Assembly: GCA_028583405.1 (NCBI GenBank)
Contig: CM053246.1
Span: 22,265,570 to 22,329,569, forward strand
Length of the DNA: 64,000 bases
Source: Pogonophryne albipinna
Lineage: Eukaryota > Chordata > Actinopteri > Perciformes > Artedidraconidae
Reading direction: 5' to 3'
Of the stretch, positions 1-11,000 are shown one piece after another (position 1 is the first letter of the stretch; every line of letters starts with the position of its first letter). A program made the position numbers and the translations under genes. The notes below the pieces were generated by a model, which had not been told where the DNA came from, ran no database searches, and was given only the letters and a program-made list of their open reading frames with translations.

Positions 1-1600
1 ACTGATTAAAAAAATACTAGTTCCTCTCCTGAGATAGACAAGTTGAAGCACCAACTTTGATAACGTTGTAGTCAAACGGCGAACTTCATTTTTCGCCGAC
101 TCGCCGGTAAAAGTTATTATATCCGTGCTCGACAGGCGGCGTAATGTTTAAAATCAATTTAACAATATCATGTGAGAGTTAAGACTGACTAACGGTCTTG
201 GCAAACTGCCAGCAGAAAGGAAAGTTATCCTCCTGCTGGGTTCACGCTTGCTCGCAGCGGACGGTAGTTTGCAGTTTGGGCAGCAGGACCAGCGATGCTA
301 ACGCTAGCTAACGAAATGTCCACCTGCTTGAAAATTACGTTCTCGAGAAAGACACAACAAGAAAATACGTTTTTCCGTAATGTGGCAAACAAGACAGAGC
401 GAACGCTAACTGCGCAACAAACGGTTAAACTGACTGAACTCGCAGTTATGCTGCTAGTTGTCTGAGTTAGCATTAGCTGCAGCTTGACTGCCTGGTTGCC
501 TTACCATCCATCCTGCTGGGATTGAGTGCGTTCACAGCTCGAAACACACACACACACCACAACGTAGCAACAAGTGAATCAATGTTGAGTTGGAGTAACG
601 CTGACGCAGAGTACAACGTTCAAGAAAAGTGTAGAAAAATAAAAAGAAGGGCGGAAACGGATATTTTACCAGGTACAAAAAGCTGTTGCCAAGCAATAGG
701 TGAACGTCAGTTAAATGGAGAGTGGAACGCCGTTCAAATAAGGGAAAGTTCAGTTGTGGAAAATAACCACGACTGCTAGCAAAGCACTTGACCACAGAGC
801 ATTTTTTTCCAATTTCAGAAAAACTTAGCACATGATTGCTGTGAAGATAATAGTCACCTTTGCCTTGTGAAAAGTTATACCCTGGCACTGTTCTCTTTCC
901 CCTCTCTCCCACTCGCTCGGTGACTTCCAGATGCTGCTGCTGCTGTTGCCGAGTGTTGCGCCCGTTGGTAAGTAACTGTCTCCACGGCTACAGTCACTGT
1001 GGCGCGACGGGGTCTCGAGGCAACTGTTGCTACCCTCGAATGTCTACGTCAGGGTCCTCACTATGCAAGGGAGGGACCAAAGGGACAAGAGGCCCGCCCA
1101 GTTCAATAAGACTGTAAATATTAATGTTACCACTTGGGGGCAGTCTTAGCTAGGTAACCTCTGGAAGGAAGTGCATCATTTAGATTAATTTATTTCATTA
1201 ATAAATTATGTTTTTTTTAGATGTAAGTTATATATTGTCAAAGAAGCAGCAGTATTTTTGATAAAAATATTCAACTTCAGGCTCCATTCAATAATGCTTA
1301 TTATTAGCCAGAAATAATAATAATGAAAAAGGAAATTAACATCGTCATATCTCGCCCTCCCTCAGAGTACAGTGCACCCATCTTTAAACTAGTAATCCTT
1401 TGATAATAAAAAAAAAAGGAAAAAAATGGCCTTGCATGGTTTTAACACTTTCAAGTTAACAAAGACAGGAAAAAAAGATAATACTAACACCTGGCAAAGC
1501 TCCTCAACACTTCTTCTCTAGTAGTTCTGAAATAGGTGTCTTCGGGGCCATATTTGTCATGATGACATGCCTAAGCGACAATCTCACAAAGTGAAAACAA
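1..1600. other. Intergenic, CpG-containing left edge, no supported gene
   Basis: No open frame here resembles a known protein. The first 1.1 kb has many CpGs for fish intergenic DNA and could include a promoter. A minus-strand splice donor-like site lies near 500-506, and a plus-strand donor-like site (G followed by GTAAGT) starts at 968. In mammals RFX2 lies left of ACSBG2 on the opposite strand, so a 5' rfx2 exon is conceivable, but no rfx2 coding sequence is visible. From about 1100 to 1600 the DNA is AT-rich and featureless. Confidence 0.4.
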
Positions 1601-1866
1601 TATCTGCAGCATGATGGCAATGCAAACTATAGCTTTTATCAACTGCCCAGAAAGAACCGAAGAGGAGGAGGGGTTGCAGCCATTTTTTCCTCAACATTTT
1701 TGTTCAGAATAACAGAACTAGGTGAGATCATGTCGATGGAATATCTAGCCATTGAACTAAAAATTGAATCAACCATAATTGTCACAATATACCGTCCACC
1801 TAGACACTCACCATTATTTATACAAGAGTTCTCTGAATCTCACTATGTGTTACCAGTTACGATAAG

Positions 1867-3459
1867 GTGATCCTAAACGGAGACCTGAATATTCATATAA
1901 ATAAAAAAGCAGACTCCAAAGCTATAGAGCTTGCAAATCTACTAGATAGCTTTGATCTAACACAGCATATAATAAATGCAACTCACCGACATGGTAATAC
2001 ATTAGACTTAGTGATAACAACTGGACTAAACATCAATAATATCTCAATAACTGAGCTACCTCTCTCTGACCATCACTGTATATTCTTTGATGCTGAAATA
2101 ACCCTTACTAAAACAAAAAAAGAAGTCATAGTTCAAAAAAGGCTCCTTAACGACATGGCTGAATCAAAGTTCACCGATCTTATCAGACTATATGAACCAC
2201 ACAGTCATGACAGCTCTCTAAATGAAATGGTAGAACATCTCAATGATGCACTATCATCTGTATTAAATTCTGTTGCCCCACTAAAAACTAAAAAGAAATC
2301 GACAAGCAAAGCCTCCCCCTGGTTGAACTATAATGTTGTCAAGGAAGAAAAAAGGAAATGTCGTGCAGCAGAGAGAAAATGGAGGAAAACAAAAACCACT
2401 ATCTGCTGTGATATCTACAAATATGCTTTAACTGCATATAACAGAACCATCAGACTAGCAAGGAAAGATTATTTTTCCAATATTATCACAGAAAATGTCG
2501 GAAATTCCAGAGTCCTTTTCTCCACTATCGATCAGCTGCTAAACACTGTCTCTGCCCCCCCACCCTCCTCAACAGCTAAATGTGAGGAATTTGCTCTGTT
2601 TTTTGAGAACAAAATAACTTCAATCAGAGCTAGTATCAATACTAGTGGAGGTGGAGATGAAACCGATCTCAGTAGAGTATGTAATGTAACCATGAGTAAC
2701 TTTACATACATCACACTAAGCGAACTGTGTAAAACTGTCTCAGAAGCAAACTCCACAACCTCAGACATTGATCCTATCCCCACAAAATTCTTTAAGCGAG
2801 TGTTTGATAGCATCTCCAGTCCAGTCCTGGACATTATAAACACATCCCTTAAAACTGGCGTCTTCCCTGATGCCTTTAAAACAGCTGTTGTAAAGCCTCT
2901 ATTAAAGAAACCTAAATTGGATAACAACACAGTAGCAAACCACAGACCAATATCAAATCTACCATTTATCAGTAAAATATTGGAAAGAATTGTCTCAGTC
3001 CAAATCAATTCCTATCTTAAAGAAAACAACATCTTAGAAGTATTTCAGTCAGGTTTCAGAAAATACCACAGTACGGAAACTGCACTCACAAAGGTAATTA
3101 GTGACCTCAGACTCAACTCTGATGCAAATAAAATCTCCATCCTTATCCTATTAGATCTCAGTGCAGCTTTTGATACTATTGATCACAACATCCTAATAAA
3201 TCGACTTGAAAAGCTTATTGGTTTCTCTGGTTGCGTGTTGAACTGGATCAAAACATATATCAGAGGAAGGATGTTCTATATTAGTCTAGGAGGCCATATT
3301 TCAGAGAAACATGAAAGCCGCTACGGGGTTGCACAAGGGAGCTGTTTAGGTCCATTACTCTTTTCTCTCTATATGTTACCGCTCGGCGACATCATCAGAG
3401 AGTATGGTATAGATTTCCACAGCTATGCGGAGGTAAGACCATTCATAAATCAAAAATGA
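1867..3459 (+). pseudogene. L2 endonuclease/reverse transcriptase, broken ORF
   Basis: A 530-codon open frame holds the end of the endonuclease domain and most of the reverse transcriptase up to the catalytic box. The RT boxes with FDTID (first catalytic Asp) and the AQGSCLGP loop are present. The expected YADD box is missing: the frame reads HSYAEVRPF, so the second catalytic aspartates are lost. This is where an internal deletion joins sequence that normally lies over a hundred codons further on. The first Met is only the first one in this frame, because homologous sequence continues upstream in other frames. Activity is not expected. Confidence 0.85.
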
Positions 3460-3946
3460 TGCAGAGAAGCTAATTCATGCTTTTATATCTAGCCGACTAG
3501 ACTACTGCAATGCACTATTCACTGGTCTCCCAAAGAAAGCTATTGGAAGACTCCAGCTCATTCAAAACTCTGCAGCTAGACTACTAACGAATACCAAAAG
3601 GAGGGAACACATTAGTCCTGTCTTAGCTACTCTACACTGGCTTCCTGTAACTTTTAGAATTGATTTTAAGGTGCTTCTCCTCATATACAAAGCTCTAAAT
3701 GGACAAGGACCCAGCTACATTGCTGACTCTCTAATAAACTACACACCCGCCAGAACACTGCGATCATCAGATGCAGGTCTATTAGAGGTCACCAGAAAGA
3801 GTCATAAGAAGATCGGTGATGCGGCCTTTGTAAACTACGCCCCAAAACTGTGGAACACGTTACCCAACAATATTAGGGAAGCCAATACATTAGGCATTTT
3901 TAAAAGGCAGCTTAAAACCTATCTCTTTACCAAAGCATTTAACTGA
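3440..3946 (+). pseudogene. L2 ORF2 C-terminal part after deletion and frameshift
   Basis: Downstream of the deletion junction, a second frame encodes the conserved L2 C-terminal region: [18 protein letters not shown] near 3477, TLHWLPV near 3633, and [14 protein letters not shown] near 3833. It ends in [10 protein letters not shown] at the TGA at 3944-3946. The phase change relative to the upstream RT frame lies near 3440-3465. These motifs are shared with the second LINE copy at 7086-8079, which supports the family call. Confidence 0.8.
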
Positions 3947-4165
3947 TTGTACACTATTATACTGCACTATGCTCTGTGATTGACATTGCACTATTTCTCT
4001 ATGTTTTATTCCCATGTTTTTATTTTTAATTATTTTTATCCCATTTTATGCTTTGCTCTTGCTGCTTGTTTTACACTGATCTTATGTCTTATTTTTTACT
4101 GATGTAAAGCACTTTGAACTGCAATCCCCTGTATGAAAGGTGCTATACAAATAAAGTTATTATTA

Positions 4166-7085
4166 TTAATGCGAATTATATGTAGGATATGTATAGGCAG
4201 AGATGTAATAGGGGATGTAGTTCATATATGCATATAAGAAGTGTATTTAACAAAGGAATTATTCTATCCAGCACACCATTTCAAACCGTCTTAAGGTATG
4301 TAAAGATAGTATTTTTATAGTTAAAAATACATGTAATCTTCTTTATTATACTCATTTTAATCTACTTACTTTCTTGGTGTTATTAAGCTTTCTTTAACTG
4401 CATTTCAGATCTTCATCACATGGTGGCAGCATATGTCTATTTTGTGACACAAGATAGTCACATTGTGTCAGATGAATAGATAACTTTATCAGGACTTCTT
4501 ATAGATGGAATACAAATGCCTCACTGAGATACAGTACATACAGGGCAAAACTAGAGTGAAGAGATAAAGCTGTCAAATTGTCTATGACCTTTTATTGTTT
4601 GATTGTATTTAATTAGCTAAAAATTGAGGTTGATAAAAGGCTTCTGTTATACCAATAGCCTACGAGAAAGGAGGAAAATATAATGTTTTAGAGCTACCTG
4701 TTGTCGATGTGAAATATTCCAAATATCAAAAGCACGTTTAACATATCAAATATCAAAGACTATCCTATTTTAAACATTACATATTGTCTGTCGACAGTCA
4801 CACTTTTTCTTGGAAGTAACTGTATAATATCAGGAATTATTACCAGGCTACAGAATAGATTAACTCAAATATCACCACATCTCGTACAAAAACATAAAAT
4901 GTATCAAGTCTAGTTTATATTTAGTTTGAAAAAAGCTTGTTCTGATTTTCACTGGATACTATCAATGCAATATATTTTCTAGAGAAAACAAACCTCTTTT
5001 TCCTTAATATTTTTTTTTCACAGTTCACACATTCCTGACCACAGCCTATAGTTTTCCCATATCCGAATGCCCACGTTGTTTTTACTATGTATATTACAAG
5101 AGCTTTGACTCCACAGTATCCGGTAGGGTAGGCTATACTTCACATGAAATGAAGGGGAAATGTCCACTGTTTGTTGTCTGAAGCTATAAAAGTGACAGCT
5201 GTCTCCAACAGGTGCCATAGAGCAGCAGCTCAGCTCGCCCTGAATGTGACTTTCTGCCAGTGAAGAGAGGCGCTCACAAGCTGCTGACACTCACACATGC
5301 AGGAAAGGATAGGCACTGTCAACATTGTGAACATATTCGTGGGTAAGTCATGCCGTATGATTTAAGGCAATACCATTAACCTCATTTATTTTAACATCAG
5401 TATCCGTGGCATAAGTGACGTTGTCTGTATACGCTATTGTTTGTAGGAGGCAGTTAATGTCAAGCTAATTAGTGTTGTGTGTATTAAAGCTGTTTAAGTT
5501 TCTAACGTTACCACGCCGCGAAACCGCTTCACTTGAATAAGTTGAAAAGGAAATCCTCACACGGGAGTTTAACGTAAAACATGCGAATGACTACAAGGTT
5601 AACGAAGGCATATTTACACTTTATTCATATTTCTTGACTTAAAAGTAACTTTTCCTTATACGTCCATGCTCAAAATGTTGTCAATTTTTCTATTAAACCG
5701 GGAAGCGTATTCAACGATACCCAACCAATGACGGAGCCGCGTTAGCAGCCCCAACGGCAGGTCTACGCGGAGGTAACCCCCGCCCTTTAGCTAGCTAGGT
5801 TAGCATCTGCTCCGCTAGCATCTTCAGAGATCTTTAAAAACACAAACATTGACACATATTATTGAAGTTTCTGCCAATCGTCTCTAAGCTATGTATTTTC
5901 TTAATACTGTACTGGATGGTTACATTTGAACACATCCCATTTTTCTCAAGATAACTTTTTTTTGCCATGAGTCTTAGCTATTAAAGACTTCTGGGAGCTG
6001 TAGTTGTATTGGATCTTTTAGAATATAATCTTTTAAAGTGTGATTTTCCTTGTAGTCATTTCAAATATTTTCATCTGAACTTTATTTAAAACTATTGCAT
6101 GAAGAAACACTGAGTGTCTTCTAACCTTTTATCTATAATTAATATAAACATTTGTTAAAGATGATTATCAAGTGTGAATTGGATATTTATATTTGTTGAA
6201 ATAAATATTGACACGTGTTTTAAAAAATGTGAAATGTCAAGATCAATATGCAGACAGACAATACTCAACACAACTCTACTGCAGTACTGTACAAACTGGC
6301 TTTTGTTATCTTGATCAGAAAAAAGTCGTTGGCAGTAAAATATTTATTGGAGATATTTATACAGACAGAATGAGTCCCTCCTCTCTGGTGTTACAAAAAG
6401 TCGCATGCAGTATTTGCCTGCTTGCATGATGTGTGTTTTATACATTTTTAAATGTAATTCATCAGAAATATCTTTACAGATATCAAACTAATGCAGTCTT
6501 GCTATATTGTTTTATAAACACACCTGCTATTGTTTACAAAGACTGCATTTCATCGCCAGTGGTGAGAACCAAGTGTACGCAAATTAATTTGGTTTTAGCA
6601 GTATTCTTCGGTTACTTTATACTCCTACTCTACATTTTAGATAAAATGTACTAGTAATTTTAAACCTTAGTTTAAATGTATATTCAAATATCTGATCAAT
6701 GTTTTGCAACTGATCAATTGTTTGTGTTATGGATTATACATTCTATCAAATAGGCCTATGCTTAAAAACCCATTTCAACATTAACATACTCATAACATGC
6801 TCTAATGAGATTATCCAATGATATAAAGGACTTATAAATAAAACACTGAAAGAATCCATCTAAATAACAACAAAAATAAATGTCCCTTGTCATTTTACTT
6901 TAGTGCTAAAGGTTATAAGCCAAATAATTGCTGTTAAAATGTCGTGTTTTTCTATGAATTAAAAGGTATTTTTTTGAACACTTAACATTAGGACAGACTT
7001 ATCTTTTTATATAACAAAGATAAGAAATCTTAGCGCAATAGAATACTTTTGATCTTACTAGTGTAAATGTTTAATGTTGCATCAT
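4166..7085. other. Intergenic, AT-rich, with a promoter candidate
   Basis: Mostly AT-rich single-copy-looking DNA without coding content. The block 5160-5850 is richer in CpG and contains the TATA-type promoter candidate listed separately, plus a CCAAT motif near 5724. The remaining open frames are short and do not resemble proteins I know. Confidence 0.4.
5185..5342 (+). promoter_or_regulatory. Candidate TATA promoter and first exon (possibly acsbg2)
   Basis: TATAAAAG at 5185-5192 is followed about 30 bases on by a plausible start region near 5215, and then a strong donor (GG then GTAAGTCA) after 5342. An ATG at 5298 opens 15 codons (MQERIGTVNIVNIFV) plus one base into the donor. The first acceptor upstream of the acsbg2 start (after 21134) would continue this frame without a stop into the acsbg2 ATG. 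There is no coding gene of its own nearby, so a 5' exon of acsbg2 about 15.8 kb away is the simplest guess. Transcription is not proven. Confidence 0.35.
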
Positions 7086-7886
7086 TGGACATCAGGAGAC
7101 TATGCTCCAATTCAAACAGTGAGTAAGTGCATTGAACAAATCAATGACTGGATGTGTCAGAACTTTCTCCAATTAAACAAAGATAAAACTGAGGTAATGG
7201 TTTTTGGAGCCAAGGCAGAACGTATAAAAGTTAGCGCTGAGCTTCAGTCTGCAATGTTCAAAACAACAGATAAAGCCAGAAATCTAGGTGTAGTCATGGA
7301 CTCTGACCTGAGTTTCAACAGTCACATTAAAACAGTTACTAAATCAGGCTAATATCACCTAAAGAATATATCTAGGATTAAAAGACTAATGTCACAGCAG
7401 GATTTGGAAAAACTTGTCCATGCTTTTATCTTCAGTAGACTGGACTACTGTAATGGTGTCTTTACAGGTCTCACTAAAAAATCTATTAGAAAGCTGCAGC
7501 TAATTCAGAACGCTGCTGCTCGAGTCCTCACTAACACTAAGAAAGTGGATCACATCACTCCTGTTCTGAAGTCTTTACACTGGCTTCCTGTGTGTCAAAG
7601 AATAGATTTCAAAATACTGCTGCTGGTTTATAAAGCACTGAATGGTTTAGGCCCAAAATACATTTCTGACCTCCTGCTAAATTATGAACCATCCAAATCT
7701 CTCAGGTCTTCAGGGACTGGTCAGCTTTCTGTCCCCAGAGTCAGAACTAAACATGGAGAAGCATCATTCAGTTATTATGCTCCAAATATCTGGAACAAAC
7801 TCCCAGAAAACTGCAGGTCCGCTGCAACTCTTACTACTTTTAAATCCAGGCTGAAGACTTTTCTTTTTGTCGCTGCTTTTAATTGA
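7074..7886 (+). pseudogene. L2 ORF2 fragment with in-frame stop
   Basis: Two open segments (to 7352 and from 7389) lie in the same frame and are split only by a TAA at 7350-7352. That stop sits where related elements read an aromatic residue before YHLKNI. The fragment covers the segment after the RT palm and the conserved C-terminal tail. It lacks the endonuclease and the RT catalytic boxes, so it is a dead 5'-truncated copy. The first few codons before about 7090 are flanking DNA. Confidence 0.8.
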
Positions 7887-8079
7887 ACTATTTACATCTT
7901 AAACTGCACTGTAACTTTTATCCATGTATTTTTTCTTTTAATGTTTATTTTATTATCTTTTCTTTTTAATGACTGATTTTAAATGCCATTTTCTAAATGT
8001 CTTTCGTTTTTTGTAAAGCACTTTGAATTGCCTTGTGTTGAAAGGTGCTATATAAATAAATTTGCCTTGCCTTGCCTTT
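7086..8079 (+). mobile_element. 5'-truncated L2-clade LINE, 3' end
   Basis: Homology to the L2 ORF2 C-terminal region begins near 7090 (SGDYAPIQTVSKCIEQINDW). It continues through FLQLNKDKTEVMVFGAK, FSRLDYCNGVFTGL, SLHWLPV and YYAPNIWNKLPEN, and ends with TFLFVAAFN at the TGA 7884-7886. The 3' UTR ends in GCACTTTGAATTGCC, GGTGCTATATAAATAAA and a TTGCC repeat, the usual L2 terminus in fish. It belongs to a different subfamily from the copy at 1610-4165. Confidence 0.85.
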
Positions 8080-11000
8080 GACATTTGATCAAATGGCGTC
8101 TTTTCACAGCAGTGCCTCTGCAGAGTGAGGGCTGAGAGAGGATGTCACTGACCGACAGTAACCTCAGTGCAGGGTGCATCAGCACTAAACGCATCCTGCA
8201 GCATTTTAGCGCTTGCGCATGAGTACTCCGCCTCTGGATGTCATGTGATGCTGTGGTGTGGTGGATCTGCATTTTCGTCTCTCATGGCAATTGGCTGAGA
8301 CTGATCTTTCTATAGAGCAGTGATGACAACATCTACACACGTGGAATATTTTTAGATTTACCATAAAAAGTAGGCACAAGAAAATAATAAGATTTTTTTT
8401 ATTCTGACGCATGCTTCAATTGATGTCTTGTGCATATACAGATGCAATTTATTCCTATTGCAGAGTGTTATGTGAATTACCTTTTTTTTTCTGGATTTTA
8501 TTTTAACGTTGTGTCACCCTATAGTCATTATACAATACAGAATTGCATATGAAATGCAGTTGTACCTGCTGCTCAATGCTACAAACAAAGAAAATGTATA
8601 AACAGATATTTAAAGAACAAGATAAGACTTAAACAATAAGACTGGCAATAAAATACAACCAAGTTATTTCTATTGAAATAGCTTTCATCTGTCATTACAA
8701 ACATCTTGTTGTTAGGTTAAATGTAAAAAGTCATCTTTCACATAAGCCATATTGGAGTTATTTCTCAATCGGGAAATAAGATTGAGCAGAAACGTGCTGT
8801 CTTCCGCGTATTTGACCTTTTGAACGTTAGAGTTGGGAGTTGGGGGGAAATATTGTAAAGGAAATTCCTTTTAGGTTAATCCACCAGCAATGAGAGTGGT
8901 TATTTGTTTACCGCAAGTGTTGCTTGTGTATTTCTGAAAGGATTTCTACTGTGCTATAAATGGCAACTTACTTTCATTTGGTAGTACACACAAGAATTTG
9001 AAATGTGATGTCTAATTGGCTGTGGGTCTCCACCCAAACTTCACAGAGGCCAGCATGCTTGCAAGTAGTAATGTTTACCTTGTCACTCCTTTATTTATTT
9101 TTAATAGTAATGTTCGCCAACAGCAAACCCATTTATGATATGGGTATTGGGTTCCTTAAACTAATGTTCCTCATGCTGCAGTCGTTTCCTCTCTTGAGCT
9201 GCTGTCTTTGTTAAGCAGCCTGTATATCAGGTCATTGCTCAAAAGAACTAGATAAACACGATTGGCTTGTTAAGTGTAATTGGGCTGACAGCCCTAAAAT
9301 CCGGTTTGCAAACATTGTTAAGAGTAATGTTGTCACAATGTTGAGAAAGTCAGTCTGTCAGAAGAGGTTTCTCATTCGTTCAGGTATATGGAAAACTGCT
9401 GCAATGCATTGATCCCAGTTTGTATTTTGATAAGAAGCTTTGGCATCTGGTGTGTGATCTATATTTCAGCAATGGAGCAAGTACAACATGCGGTAAAAGT
9501 ACTGCTTTTGGAAATGTCGCTATTATTATTATTAGCTAAATGTAAACGGAACATAAAATATAAGAAGTACTCAATAGTAAAAAAAAGCCCCTGTGACTGT
9601 TACATTGTTAAAAAATCAATTGAGTATCCCTGCTGATGCATACATTATTTTGTAGTTGCATATCCCCTTATTTTAAAAGCCGTTAGACATTCTTGCTTTA
9701 GAATTGATGAGAAGGATTTGCTAAAAAGTTCTGTTAATCCACTAATTGATTAAGCATTTAATATAATGTTTAACATTATTTGCTCTATATTCTAGTTGGA
9801 GTTCATCATATATTGAGTTTGTAAAGTAACTATAGCGTTTCTTTTACATCTTGATAGACAAAACAACCAGTCCATCAATCAAGAACATAATCTCCTGATG
9901 ATTATAAATCGTAAATTATCCATATTTGCAGCCAAAACCAATTACAAATGTCTTAACATTGAGGAATTATGCAAAGGAGGGCGGGAGATACATGTGTAAT
10001 ATGTGTATGAATGTAGGTCAACGAGTGGGCGTCTTTCCATTGTGAACAAAAATGATTTCCACCAATGAAAGGTCAAAAAGTAACACAGCTGCAATCTGCC
10101 CTCAGAAACCGGAGTTACAGTTTGTCCGAGAGTAACCCAGCATAGCTGCGCCTGCAACGTGTTTAAGTGTGTGAAAGTGTGTATGTGCGGAGAGTATCTC
10201 CATAGGGGGATGGTGTTGGAGTTTCATAGCATCATCTGTGGAGTGTGTGTGTGCGAGAGAGTTCTCCACTCCCCCCTCCACCTTTTTCATTTGCCTTGCG
10301 TGGCCTTATATGGAAAATGAATCTTGTGTGGGGTGAGCAGTTTCAGCCAATCAGGTTGGTTTGGGATGATGGAGGAGGAGGGGTGTGTGTCTGGAGGAAG
10401 CAGTCTACTCTGGGCTGGGTGGGGTTTTCAGGGGGTGGGGTCAAACAATCCGGCTGGTGTTTGAAAATGAATGATATGCTGCTGGAGTTGTAGAAACAGT
10501 GGTCTGTCGCCGTGTTTGTGTGCGCGATTGTTTAGGACCAGAACTCATTTATCTAAAGGGAAAAGTGGACCATTCCAGGGAAAACCTGAAATACAAACCA
10601 GGGGAAAACAATATTTCCAACAATGCAATGTGAGTAGCTCTATGTATTTGTTTTATTTAATGGAGATGTGATGTAGCAGTAGCCCTCCTTAGCTCAGCTT
10701 TCACTCAGTCTGATCAGGTTTGGTTAGAAACCGGTTGGTGATGATGCCTGAGTTAACAGCCTGCCAATATGTAGGTTTCATGCATGATACTACAATTGCG
10801 TATATATATTATTATCAGTTAATTTATTTTTATTTTCTTTAGGTTTAATGCCATATGTGTGGTTTCCCCTAGCAATTGCCTGTGGTGTTCCCTTAACAGT
10901 TTCAATGAAAGAGGTACTTATTTTGCCTTTGTTGAGCATGAATGTCAAAGCTTAATACACCATTTAATACAATATGTAATCTGGTAATGTTAATAGAAAA

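Larger units (their letters stand above)
1610..4165 (+). mobile_element. L2-clade LINE, internally deleted
   Basis: This is a decayed non-LTR retrotransposon. The 5' part encodes the end of an AP-like endonuclease (frame from about 1620 including the motif IYRPPRHSP near 1790, then NGDLNIHIN at 1870). The reverse transcriptase follows, with HRPISNLPF, FQSGFRKYHSTETAL, LLDLSAAFDTID and GVAQGSCLGPLLF. The 3' end has the L2-type tail GCACTTTGAACTGC, GGTGCTATACAAATAAAG and a short TTA repeat ending near 4165. The element is 5' truncated or too decayed to trace left of about 1610. No target-site duplication was recognised. Confidence 0.85.

Noticed and set aside
10068..10080. AGGTCAAAAAGTA as a PPAR-type direct repeat near a possible acsbg2 upstream region
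   Set aside because: The second half-site departs too far from AGGTCA, and there is no evidence of a promoter there.
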